DNA of 64,000 nucleotides, from positions 1 through 64,000 of the forward strand of contig JAKPJZ010000161.1 in the NCBI GenBank assembly GCA_029553955.1. The letters are read 5' to 3'. Position 1 is the stretch's first letter; each line of letters opens with the position of its first letter. The notes below the pieces were generated by a model that saw only the letters and a program-made list of their open reading frames with translations, was not told the DNA's origin and did no database searches. Positions 54,509 to 62,081 of the stretch are shown piece after piece. Position numbers and translations under genes: made by a program. Origin of the DNA: Chloroflexota bacterium (GTDB lineage Bacteria; Chloroflexota; Anaerolineae; SpSt-313).

Positions 54509-55036
54509 TCAATCGGGCTGGCCGGCGACGACGCGGACCTGTGCGGCGCGCAGCAAAAAGTCGCCCTGGCGATAGCCACGCAGTTCCTCGGCCACCACGG
54601 TGCCGGGTGGCTCGGGACCTTCGACGAGGGCCACGGCCTCGTGCTCGGCCGGGTTGAACGGCTGCCCCAGAGCCTCGATCGGCTCGACACCCTCGCTGCG
54701 GAGCAGGCTGAGCAGTTGGCGATAGGTGAGCTCGATGCCCTCGACCAGCCCTTCGCGCGCCTCCTGGTGGGCCAGCGCCCGCTCGAGGTTGTCGCCCACG
54801 GTGATGATGCGCCGCAGCAGGTCGCGCCTGGCCTCGGCCAGACGCTCGTCGTAGAGGCGCTCGAGACGCTTGCGGGCGTTCTCTTTATCGGCCAGGGCGC
54901 GCAGATACAGGTCGCGGTTCTCTTCGGCTGCCCGCCGCGCCTGCTCGAGCTCGCGGCGCAGCGCCTCTGCGGTCAGTTGGGGTTCCGCTTCTGGTGTCGT
55001 TTCGGCCGGGCGGCCGCTGCCTTGCTTCTCTTCCAT
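54509..55036 (-). CDS. grpE: GrpE nucleotide-exchange factor
   Basis: A 175-residue GrpE: an acidic disordered start, a long coiled coil (about 30-75, [20 protein letters not shown]), a four-helix region and the beta-wing ending [24 protein letters not shown]. It releases ADP from DnaK. The ATG at 55036 is chosen although its ribosome site is weak; an in-frame ATG at 55078 would lie only about 3 nt after the predicted transcription start, making a leaderless form possible. A consensus promoter is at 55088-55116. Confidence 0.92.
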   Translation of the reverse strand: MEEKQGSGRPAETTPEAEPQLTAEALRRELEQARRAAEENRDLYLRALADKENARKRLERLYDERLAEARRDLLRRIITVGDNLERALAHQEAREGLVEGIELTYRQLLSLLRSEGVEPIEALGQPFNPAEHEAVALVEGPEPPGTVVAEELRGYRQGDFLLRAAQVRVVAGQPD

Positions 55037-55087
55037 CACAGTCCATCCACCCAATCGTGAGAATAGCCAGCTTGTCATTGCGCTTAC

Positions 55088-55116
55088 ATTATAGACCTTT
55101 AGCCGGGCATTGTCAA
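55088..55116 (-). promoter_or_regulatory. Consensus promoter of grpE
   Basis: On the minus strand, TTGACA (55111-55116), a 17-bp spacer, and TATAAT (55088-55093). Both hexamers are perfect. Confidence 0.85.
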
Positions 55117-55169
55117 GGTACTTGAGCCTAGTCTTAAGAACAAGGCTTATTAAAATCCTATAAAAAGTA

Positions 55170-55198
55170 TTGACAACGCTCTTTGTGGCCGCTATAAT
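55170..55198 (+). promoter_or_regulatory. Consensus promoter of hsp20
   Basis: TTGACA at 55170-55175, a 17-bp spacer, and TATAAT at 55193-55198. Both hexamers are perfect. It is divergent from the grpE promoter; the AT-rich 53 bp between contain CTTGAGCCTAGTCTTAAG, which resembles HAIR half sites but with a 4-bp rather than 7-bp spacer. Confidence 0.85.
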
Positions 55199-55260
55199 GG
55201 CTCGTAGAACGATGAGGCAAGAACTGAGCATCTTGCCTATGACACCGCAGGAGGTGTGCG

Positions 55261-55704
55261 ATGAGTATCACCCGTTGGGAACCTTGGAGTGAGTTGGTGA
55301 CGTTGCGCGACGCCATGGACCGGCTGTTCCAGGAGAGCGTTGTGCGCCCTGGGCGGCTGCTGGCTGCGGGCGATGGGGGTGCCTTCCCGGTCGACATGTA
55401 TCAGCAGGATGGCACGTTGGTCGTCAAGGCGCCGCTGCCTGGCGTCAAGGCCGAGGATATCGACATCACCGTCGTCGGCGACACCTTGACGATCAAGGGC
55501 GAGACCAAGCAAGAGAAAGAGATCAAGGAAGAGAACGTCATCCGCCGCGAGCGCCGTTTCGGCAGCTTTAGCCGCGCGGTGGCCCTGCCCACGCCGGTCG
55601 ATACCAGCAAGGCCCAGGCCACGTTTCAGGATGGGGTGCTGACCCTGACGCTGCCGGTGGCCGAAGAGGCCAAGCCCAAGGCGATCAAGGTGCAGAGCAA
55701 GTAG
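55261..55704 (+). CDS. Small heat-shock protein Hsp20
   Basis: A 147-residue alpha-crystallin-type chaperone. The N-terminal MSITRWEPWSELVTLRDAMD is followed by the crystallin domain (about 42-135) with the family-typical LPGVKAEDIDITVVGDTLTI and FQDGVLTLTLPV near the C-terminus. It holds unfolding proteins for refolding. AGGAGG is placed seven bases before the ATG. Downstream lies a truncated Hsp20 relic. Confidence 0.95.
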   Translation: MSITRWEPWSELVTLRDAMDRLFQESVVRPGRLLAAGDGGAFPVDMYQQDGTLVVKAPLPGVKAEDIDITVVGDTLTIKGETKQEKEIKEENVIRRERRFGSFSRAVALPTPVDTSKAQATFQDGVLTLTLPVAEEAKPKAIKVQSK

Positions 55705-55852
55705 GAGCTGGCTCTACCGCCAGTTGCAGATCAGCATCCCGGTGCAGGCCGGCAAGGCCGAAGCCAGCTTTGACAAGGGGGTGCTCATGCTCAGCATCCC
55801 CAAGGCCGAGGCGCTCAAGCCGCGCCAGATCAAGGTCAAGGCCGGCAAGTAA
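55703..55852 (+). pseudogene. Truncated hsp20 relic
   Basis: Directly after the hsp20 stop an in-frame stretch encodes LYRQLQISIPVQAGKAEASF, then DKGVLMLSIPKAEALKPRQI and KVKAGK, ending in TAA at 55850-55852. This is the C-terminal third of an Hsp20 crystallin domain, different in sequence from the upstream gene. There is no start codon or first two thirds. It appears to be the remains of a second hsp20 gene, deleted by recombination with its neighbour. Confidence 0.85.
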
Positions 55853-55871
55853 GCCCTTGCTCGCGATGCGT

Positions 55872-55943
55872 GAGAAGGCGGCGAGCCCCGACACCTGACA
55901 GGTCTTCGGAGACCGGTCAGGTGTCGGGGCTCGCCGCCTTCTC
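55872..55943. repeat. 72-bp palindrome enclosing ACCTGACAGGT
   Basis: Arms GAGAAGGCGGCGAGCCCCGA continuing to ACACCTGACAGGTCT and complement (one mismatch), loop TCGG. It lies between the convergent hsp20 relic and the MauD-like fragment, and embeds the ACCTGACAGGT hairpin as its core, linking the two palindrome classes. Confidence 0.9.
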
Positions 55944-55975
55944 CCCTACTACAAACAGATCCTGCAGCCGATGCT

Positions 55976-56131
55976 CTAGTGGTCTGTGTCCCCCTTGGTC
56001 AGATAGGGACGTAGGGAATCGATCTGCCTGTGCAGCACCTCGACCTCGCGGGCCAGCGCGAGCACGGTCAGGCCGCCCAGGATCACCAGCAGCCACAGTA
56101 CGACATGGCTGACGAGCCACAGACCCGACAT
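55976..56131 (-). CDS. 51-residue MauD-like N-terminal membrane fragment
   Basis: A 51-residue protein with one transmembrane helix (HVVLWLLVILGGLTVLALAR) and a short amphipathic tail. The sequence resembles the N-terminal anchor of MauD/thioredoxin-like proteins that normally follow MauE, but the thioredoxin domain and its CxxC are missing. Its ATG overlaps the MauE stop (TAATG), so it is translationally coupled. It could be a truncated remnant or a genuine small membrane protein. Its end precedes a palindrome. Confidence 0.6.
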   Translation of the reverse strand: MSGLWLVSHVVLWLLVILGGLTVLALAREVEVLHRQIDSLRPYLTKGDTDH

Positions 56132-56703
56132 TATTTCTCCCCAGAGCGCCACAACTCGAGCAGGCGCTGCAACTGCCGCGTGAGCCGCAAAAGCAGCCAT
56201 AGCCCGGCAAGTGCCAGGGTTAGCGGCAGAGCATTCCGTGCTGCTGCCAGACTCCAGTTGCCGAACCCCGCATCATTCCATGATAGCCGCCCTCCGCCCC
56301 AGAACGCTACACAGAGGGCCATCGCCAGCAGCGCCGACTGGCCGGCAACGTGCCTGAGGCCGATCCTGTGGGCGAGCCTGGCGCCGAAGCAGCCGCACTC
56401 GAGGTCCTGGCGCCCGCGCATGAGGTTGATGCCCACGGCGAGGATAAAGAGCACCAGGAGCAGGGCGCACGAAGCGGCGACGGCCTGGCTGCGCCAGCCG
56501 ATCAAGAGCAGAACAGCTATGACGGCCTCGGCAGCGATCAACAGCAGGGCCAGCGGTTGCACCCAGCCGTGCGGCAGCAGCCTGTAGGCTGCGACCGTGG
56601 CGGCAAAGCGGCGCGGGGCGCGCGCCTTGCCGACGGCTGAGGTCAGAAAGACCGCGCCGAGCGCAAGGCGCAGGCCGCCCAGTAGCCAGGATTGATGGTC
56701 CAT
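56131..56703 (-). CDS. MauE/DoxX-type membrane protein
   Basis: A 190-residue protein with about five transmembrane helices. It resembles MauE, needed in methylamine-dehydrogenase maturation with the MauD thiol oxidoreductase: an N-terminal GLRLALGAVFLTSAVGK stretch and the conserved ECGCFG motif (about 102-107), which in this family supplies redox cysteines. No MADH subunits are present, so it likely serves another disulfide-forming role, probably for the cysteine-rich proteins encoded upstream in the same operon (24-bp gap). Confidence 0.82.
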   Translation of the reverse strand: MDHQSWLLGGLRLALGAVFLTSAVGKARAPRRFAATVAAYRLLPHGWVQPLALLLIAAEAVIAVLLLIGWRSQAVAASCALLLVLFILAVGINLMRGRQDLECGCFGARLAHRIGLRHVAGQSALLAMALCVAFWGGGRLSWNDAGFGNWSLAAARNALPLTLALAGLWLLLRLTRQLQRLLELWRSGEK

Positions 56704-56727
56704 GCTGGACGCTCCTGCTGAGCGGCG

Positions 56728-57507
56728 TCAGTTGCCTGACTCTTGTTTGAAGGAGATCGAAGTCGCCAGGTGCATGAGGTCGTCGAGGTTCTCGAGCGTC
56801 TCGGCATCCAGCGAGCCCGACTTGACCCGCTCGACAAACGCCTGCACTTGGCTATTGAAGGCTTGCCGGCTGGCATCGTCATCGCACTTGGTCACGACCG
56901 AGGGGACACACGGCGACCATGCCGCACGTGGCCACGCTGGTGTGGGACATTCGTGTACCTGCAGAGCAGAGCCCAAGCCGAGCAGGGGCAGCAGATTGCC
57001 GTTTAGCTCTTCGGACGATTGCTCTGAGAGAAACGGCGCCTGGAAGACAAAGCCGTTGATGGTCGGGTTGTTTGGCAGGTTTGCCTCGATTCTCACGACA
57101 GGTTCGAAAGCCGCACTTGCGACAGACTCTATTGTGGGCAGGTGACAGAGATCATACGAGTCGGTGAATTCAACCTTCCATATAATGTCAGTCTTCACTT
57201 CCTGACAAATAGGGGAAGAACTCTTGGCACACACGTCGCATGAGAGGGTGTCTCCGAATCCCCGGAAATCGGTCGGCACTGGCCCGCGCCCTGCCCCGAA
57301 ATCCCTGCTTCGCCCGCCCGCTCGCAGGGGCAGAGCCTCGGCAAGTGTTCTTCTGCCGAAGAGATAGTCGTACGAAAGGCCCGAATCCGAAGGCCGCAGC
57401 CGAGACTCGATGCACCCCCAGGTCGCCGGGTACTCGAACTCGATGCTGAGCGTTTCATCGGTGCACCGGGTGAACCTGCCGGCTGGCGTGCACGCCAACC
57501 TCATCAT
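56728..57507 (-). CDS. Cysteine-rich protein with PsbP-like start, function unknown
   Basis: A 259-residue protein, not recognised. It begins MMRLACTPAGRF and soon has LSIEFEYPATWG, reminiscent of PsbP-like lipoprotein domains. It contains ten cysteines, including LSCDVC. No clear signal peptide follows the present start, so the N-terminus may be incomplete. The ATG lies just after the stop of the upstream gene (TAGAATG) with no ribosome site, suggesting coupling. GC content is visibly lower than in flanking genes. Second-to-last segment of the cysteine-rich operon. Confidence 0.6.
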   Translation of the reverse strand: MMRLACTPAGRFTRCTDETLSIEFEYPATWGCIESRLRPSDSGLSYDYLFGRRTLAEALPLRAGGRSRDFGAGRGPVPTDFRGFGDTLSCDVCAKSSSPICQEVKTDIIWKVEFTDSYDLCHLPTIESVASAAFEPVVRIEANLPNNPTINGFVFQAPFLSEQSSEELNGNLLPLLGLGSALQVHECPTPAWPRAAWSPCVPSVVTKCDDDASRQAFNSQVQAFVERVKSGSLDAETLENLDDLMHLATSISFKQESGN

Positions 57508-57508
57508 T

Positions 57509-58054
57509 CTAACAAGGTGGATTGTCGGACCAGGTAAATCGGTAGATGTTGGTGGAAGAGGAGACAGTATCGTCACATCCTAGCAGTGAAATCACTTGTC
57601 CCCCAACTATCTCCATGTGTGAATGCTGATGCTCGAAGCATCCAGCACAAAAGGCGTCAGCTGGCACCGCTCCAAGCAGCTTCGTGCCACTGGTCAGATT
57701 GTACACTGTGTTGTCCACGACCTGAGGATTGGCGACGTGCCCGTACTTGACCGATCCCATGTAGTAACATCTGGCGTTGGAGTCGTCCCACAACTCGACA
57801 GTCACAATACGCTTCATGTCAGAGGTTGCACAGGGCTTGTCACCACAGCAACCGGGCCCTACCCAGGTTCTGATGCTTCTTACGTTAGGGTAATTCACAC
57901 GGAGATATAGGTTTCCAGAGCCACCGACGTCGACCGGGTTAACCCACGGGTATCCGCCACACGTCAGATGTTCGGTCGCGTCGTCACAATACGTACTGAG
58001 GCCCTGGATGGTACCAGCAATCGGGCTGTTGACGTAGACTATGTAGACGGCCAT
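57509..58054 (-). CDS. Cysteine-rich protein, possibly M23-fold-like
   Basis: A 181-residue protein with ten cysteines and no recognisable signal peptide. Not assigned. KYGHVANPQV, LTSGTKLLGAV and EHQHSHMEI are spaced like the GH, GQ-x-IG and HLHFE motifs of lysostaphin-type M23 domains; the resemblance is weak and only an inference. GGGAGGG precedes the ATG at 58054. Lower GC than surrounding regions. It is followed directly by the PsbP-like gene. Confidence 0.6.
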   Translation of the reverse strand: MAVYIVYVNSPIAGTIQGLSTYCDDATEHLTCGGYPWVNPVDVGGSGNLYLRVNYPNVRSIRTWVGPGCCGDKPCATSDMKRIVTVELWDDSNARCYYMGSVKYGHVANPQVVDNTVYNLTSGTKLLGAVPADAFCAGCFEHQHSHMEIVGGQVISLLGCDDTVSSSTNIYRFTWSDNPPC

Positions 58055-58093
58055 CGAGGTATCCCTCCCATCAGCTAGCAAAAGACGACGATC

Positions 58094-58818
58094 TCACCCT
58101 TCGACCAGTGCTTTGCCAACGGCTTCGGGCATCTCACGCCACCCAGTATGCTCCATGAACATCGTGTACAGCACATCCTGCTTGATCCACTGCAGCACAT
58201 AACCCTGCTCCGTCGGCAGCATGATGCCAGGCCGGGGAGTGAAGGACACCTTCTGAGGCTTTATCACGAAGAACTCTTCTTCCAGGACTCTCTGATCCGC
58301 TTCCTTGCGTGGGTAGCCAACAACAGGCTTGACCGGATAGGGTCGCGAGAACACCGGGCGAGCCGCCAGACTGATCAGTGGCTCTCGGGTATCTTGTGGA
58401 CCAAAGTCGATCCTTGCTTCCCACACCTCACCGGATTCCACAAATCTCAGCACTTGTCCCTGAAGGAACACCATCCCATCAGGCAGTGAGCCAGGGACGA
58501 ACACTCGAAAGCTGACACTATCCTTCGGGTTGTCAATGCTGTCGAAGTGAGACGCCTTTGCCCTACGCCTCTTCACTGCAGGGTTGTCCTCGTCCGCTGA
58601 GCCAACCGCGCCGGGGATAGGACATGGTGCGCGCGCAACGAAACAGGCACGGGCGCATCCTTCTCTAGAAGCACGAACCCCTCGTACCGCTCACCTCCTG
58701 ATGGATGTGGATCGCTTTTCGGGTTGGAGGGCAGCTTCTGTGCCAGCCAGTCGAGCGGCGCCAAAAGCACGACACCGAGCGCTCCAGCCACTTTGAGGAA
58801 CCTGCGCCGGCTCAGCAT
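58094..58818 (-). pseudogene. Tat-exported protein gene split by a frameshift
   Basis: The start (58818, AAGGAGGAGG upstream) encodes a twin-arginine signal MLSRRRFLKVAGALGVVLLA, but that frame stops at 58573. The downstream frame continues as a good protein, and reading upstream of its own GTG gives PIPGAVGSADEDNPAV, which looks coding. Removing one GC unit from the run of four at 58629-58636 joins both into a 240-residue protein. It is thus either a broken gene, a sequencing or assembly error, or phase-variable at the GC run. Role unknown; it heads the cysteine-rich operon. Confidence 0.75.
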
Positions 58819-58935
58819 GGGCCTCCTCCTTATGATCACAGTGGCCATTGGATGCCTCAGCGATGCTGCCACTCTATCACACGGAGGATGATCTGTCATG
58901 GGGGTTGATACCTATTTCGCAATAGGCGGTTTCCC

Positions 58936-59582
58936 CTATTTCTTGGCCTGCGCCGCGAAGCCTTGGCTCAGCGCCCAGACCGCGGCCGCCGTCCGATTGG
59001 CGACGTCGAGCTTGCCGAGGATGCTGGCGACGTGGTGCTCAGCCGTTTTCGGCGTGATGTGCAGCGCCTGTGCGATCTCGCGGTTGCTCTTGCCCTGCGC
59101 CAACAGCACCAATACCTCCTGCTCTCGCTCTGTCAGGCTTGCCCGGCGCCGGCGCGCCTCCTCGCGCTGGCAGCGCACCTGGGCCGGCTGCTCCTGGCTG
59201 AAGGCCGTCTCTCCTCGGGCAACCCGGCGCACGGCCTCGAGGATGGCCACCGCAGGCGTCTGTTTGCGCAGGTAGCCCGCTGCCCCGGCCTCGAGCAGGC
59301 GCGATAGCATCTCTCCCGCATCGTCGTGTGTGCCCAGCGCCAGCACGCGAACCCCTGGCCCGCCGGCGCGCAGCCGCCGCAGCAGCTCGAACGCGTCCGC
59401 GCCGGCAGCTCGACGTCCAGCAGCAGGACGTCGGGCGCCAGCGCGTTGGCCAGGCGCAGCGCCTCCTCGCCGTCGCCGGCCTCGCCAACCACGACCATGC
59501 TGGGGTCGTCGGCCAGCAACGCGTGCAGCCCCAGGCGGACGATGGGCTGAACGTCGGCGATGACGACTCGGAGCCGCTCCAT
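58936..59582 (-). pseudogene. NarL/LuxR response regulator with a frameshift
   Basis: From 59582 (GAGGAGGGAG upstream) the frame encodes a receiver domain: MERLRVVIADVQPIVRLGLH to LAPDVLLLDVELPA, with the phospho-acceptor Asp. Near 59400-59406 the frame shifts; in the next frame the receiver continues (ADAFELLRRLRAGG, GYLRKQ) and the LuxR helix-turn-helix follows (LTEREQEVLVLLAQGKSNRE). One inserted base in the C/G run would restore a 215-residue NarL-type regulator. Either an inactivated gene or a sequence error. No kinase is adjacent. Confidence 0.82.
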
Positions 59583-59608
59583 CACTCCCTCCTCGTCGAG
59601 GCAGCAGG

Positions 59609-59980
59609 TGGCCAGAGACCTGACACACGGATTTCCCTGGCAGGAGACAGTTGGCAGAGACTCCGGCGGGGGCTCTGGAGCACAAAGGTCGCGAAGGGGC
59701 ACGAAGACGCGAAGGGGACTCGCCCCTCGTGACAGACTTTGCCCAGGAATACGGAGCTACGCCTCTTGTACTCGTGCCAGGACGAGTTATTGGTATGGCT
59801 GCAAGCCCATTTCCGCGTCAAGCCACTGAAGAAAAGCGATCCTGGCTATGGCTGCGATTCCCCTTCGTGTCCTTCGCGCCTCTTCGCGACCTTCGTGCTC
59901 CAGACTCCTCTCGCACCAAGTTTTTGCCAATCACCTTCCCGCCAGGGAAATCGGTGTGCCAGGTCTCGACTCTTGGGCGG
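59609..59980. mobile_element. Family E long inverted-repeat element, copy 2
   Basis: Ends GAGACCTGACACACGG with ATTTCCCTGGCAGG on the left are matched inversely on the right (GCCAGGGAAATCGGTGTGCCAGG), as at 21.8-22.0 kb. Inside is another inverted repeat of CACGAAG/GCGAAGG units, and an unassigned centre of about 150 bp. A single extra end lies at about 60,176-60,217. No gene is credible from 59583 to 60221. Confidence 0.7.
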
Positions 59981-60221
59981 CCAGTGCAGATTGATAACGT
60001 CAGGTTCGTACAGAGGCAAGTGAACGGAGCGCTCGAGGAGCACGCTCGCGGCCGACGGCCAGGCGAGGACCAGCGGAGCCAGGCGGATCGTGGTGCGCCG
60101 CTATGCGCCACACTATAGACGCCTCAGGTCCGCCGGGGGTTCCCAAAGCGGCGAGCAGGTCTATGAAGCAATGCCCAGAGCCACCCGCCAGGTAAACTGG
60201 TGTGTCAGGTGTCGCGGCGGC

Positions 60222-60551
60222 TCACGTCCTCAGCACCGAGTTGAACCCCCCCGAGCGATTGGGCACATAATCGTCGGCGGCCCAGTCGTTGGCCCACTCC
60301 CGACCATCCACCAGGTAGCGGAACTCGTAGCGCCGGCCCGGTTCCAGCTCGAGCGACAGCCGCCAGGCGCCGTCGCGGTCCTGGGCCAGGCGATGGCTGT
60401 GAGGGTTCCAGCCGTTGAACTCGCCGACGACCGCCACATCCCCCGCCCAGAGCGTGGCCGGCAGTTCAAAGGTCACGGTGACTCGCGTGTCTCCAGACCT
60501 GACAGGTCTTTGGGGACCTGTCAGGTCTGCGCTCGTCTCCTTGCGGATCAT
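60222..60551 (-). CDS. CBM48 glycogen-binding-like protein with in-frame repeat
   Basis: A 109-residue protein. The core (VTFELPATLWAGDVAVVGEFNGWNP onward in pieces: FELPATLW, VVGEFNGWNP, YEFRYLVDGREWANDW, DDYVPN) is an isoamylase/CBM48 early-set domain that binds alpha-glucans or acts as an AMPK-beta-like module. The ATG at 60551 has GGGAGGG upstream, but the first 25 residues include DLTGPQRPVRSG, which is the translated ACCTGACAGGT palindrome. A GTG just before VTFELP is the alternative start. No catalytic domain is present. Confidence 0.8.
   Translation of the reverse strand: MIRKETSADLTGPQRPVRSGDTRVTVTFELPATLWAGDVAVVGEFNGWNPHSHRLAQDRDGAWRLSLELEPGRRYEFRYLVDGREWANDWAADDYVPNRSGGFNSVLRT
60495..60528. 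repeat. ACCTGACAGGT palindrome inside the CBM48 reading frame
   Basis: AGACCTGACAGGTC (60495-60508) and its exact complement (60515-60528), loop TTTGGG. If translation starts at 60551 it is read in frame without a stop. Confidence 0.9.
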
Positions 60552-60572
60552 CCCAGCCCTCCCCCTGTTCTG

Positions 60573-60608
60573 AGACACCTGACAGGTTTGCAGACCTGTC
60601 AGGTGTCT
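60573..60608. repeat. ACACCTGACAGGT hairpin upstream of the CBM48 gene
   Basis: Exact 15-bp arms AGACACCTGACAGGT/ACCTGTCAGGTGTCT with a 6-nt loop (TTGCAG). It is 45 bp from the copy inside the gene. Confidence 0.9.
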
Positions 60609-60697
60609 GGACTCGGAGCACAATGTGTGCCAGGCGCCCTGGCACAGAAGTTGCTACCTCAACCGCAGGATCATCCGGCCCAGCGGGATGGCCTGGG

Positions 60698-60747
60698 TGC
60701 CGTGTGGGGCCTGGGAACCTTGCAAGGTTCCCAGGCCCCACACGGCA
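60698..60747. repeat. Perfect 50-bp loopless palindrome between divergent genes
   Basis: Arms 60698-60722 and 60723-60747 are exact complements. It lies between the divergent CBM48 gene and the glycosyltransferase gene (start 60790), a third case at a divergent promoter region. Confidence 0.93.
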
Positions 60748-60789
60748 GGGTTCACGGGCCTTTCGCCAGGGCATACTCTGAGAAAAGAG

Positions 60790-61941
60790 ATGAGCGCAGA
60801 CTATAGCGTCGTCGTGTTCTCGCATCTTCGCTGGCGCTGGGTATACCAAAGGCCGCAACACCTGCTGACAAGGCTGGCCCGTGACCACCCGGTGTGGTAT
60901 GTCGAAGAGCCGGTTGGCGAAGACACCGACAATCCATGGTTGGAGATTGAGGATGTCGCTCCCAACGTGAGCGTCGTCCGCCCCCACGTACGTGCCGAGT
61001 ATCCGTTCTATGTCGGCGGCCAAGTCCCACAGCTCACCGCACTGATCTCTGGCCTGGCGGCCGAGCGGGGCATCGCGCCGCTGGCGCTCTGGCTGTACTC
61101 GCCCATGGCGCTCCCCGTCGCCGAGCAGCTGGCGCCGCTGGCGGTGGCCTACGACTGCATGGATGAGCTCTCGGTCTTTCGCTTTGCGCCGCCCGAGATG
61201 CGCGAGCGTGAGGCGCGCCTGCTGCAGTGGGCCGACGTCGTCTATACCGGCGGCCCCAGCCTCTACCGGGCCAAGCTTGGGTGCCATCCCAACGTGCACT
61301 GCTTCCCCAGCAGCATCGACGCCGCGCACTTTCGACGGGCGCTCGAGCCCGGCCTCGAGGAGCCGGCCGACCAGGCGGCGCTGCCGCGGCCGCGCCTGGG
61401 CTACTTTGGCGTGGTCGACGAGCGCCTCGACTATGAGCTGCTCGCCGCCCTGGCCCAGGCCCGGCCTGCCTGGCAGACTGTGATGGTCGGACCCTTCATG
61501 AAAGTGAACCCCAGCGACCTCCCCCAGGTGCCCAACCTGCACTACCTGGGGCAGCGCGCCTACGAAGACCTTCCGGCCTACATCCGCGGCTGGGATGTCG
61601 CCATCATGCCGTTTGCCCTGAATGAGGCCACACGCTTTATCAGCCCCACCAAGACGCTCGAGTACATGGCCGCTGGGCGCGCGATCGTGTCGACGCCGAT
61701 TGCCGACGTTGAGGAGCCGTACGGCGATATTGCCTACATCGCACGCGATGCCGCGGCGTTTGTCGCAGCCTGCGAGCAGGCGCTGCACGAGCCACCTGCG
61801 GAGCGACTGCGCCGCCAACAGAGTCGAGAATCTGTGTTGGCCCAGACCTCGTGGGATGACACTGCCAACCGCATGCATGCCCTTCTCGATCAGGCCGTCG
61901 AGAACCACCTGTTCCGCACGCCGACCCCCAGGACTCACTGA
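60790..61941 (+). CDS. Glycosyltransferase family 1/4-like
   Basis: A 383-residue GT-B fold glycosyltransferase. The N-terminal half opens YSVVVFSHLRWRWVYQRPQH, and the C-terminal half carries FALNEATRFISPTKTLEYMAAGRAIVST, the nucleotide-sugar-binding E-x7-E-like region of GT4 enzymes. It lies upstream of the FAD protein and probably forms a unit with it (140-bp gap). Such pairs occur in galactofuranose or surface-polysaccharide synthesis, but the sugar is not known. The ribosome site before the ATG is weak (GAGAAAAGAG). Confidence 0.87.
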   Translation: MSADYSVVVFSHLRWRWVYQRPQHLLTRLARDHPVWYVEEPVGEDTDNPWLEIEDVAPNVSVVRPHVRAEYPFYVGGQVPQLTALISGLAAERGIAPLALWLYSPMALPVAEQLAPLAVAYDCMDELSVFRFAPPEMREREARLLQWADVVYTGGPSLYRAKLGCHPNVHCFPSSIDAAHFRRALEPGLEEPADQAALPRPRLGYFGVVDERLDYELLAALAQARPAWQTVMVGPFMKVNPSDLPQVPNLHYLGQRAYEDLPAYIRGWDVAIMPFALNEATRFISPTKTLEYMAAGRAIVSTPIADVEEPYGDIAYIARDAAAFVAACEQALHEPPAERLRRQQSRESVLAQTSWDDTANRMHALLDQAVENHLFRTPTPRTH

Positions 61942-62081
61942 TGACATGATCCGAGACGAACGCGGATTTCCGCGCGCCTGGACAGTGGGGCGGGCTGCGC
62001 AGCCTGCCCAGTCAGAGAACCCAAGGCTCAGGGAACCTTGCTTCCCTGGGCGCGGGGGACCACAGTGATGAGGAGGAAGGT

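Noticed and set aside
55121-55138. HAIR operator for HspR between grpE and hsp20
   Set aside because: CTTGAGC and TCTTAAG resemble half sites but are 4 bp apart instead of 7; kept only as a weak note.
55976-57507. Methylamine dehydrogenase (mau) operon
   Set aside because: Only a MauE-like protein and a short MauD-like anchor exist; the two MADH subunits with their cofactor residues are missing.
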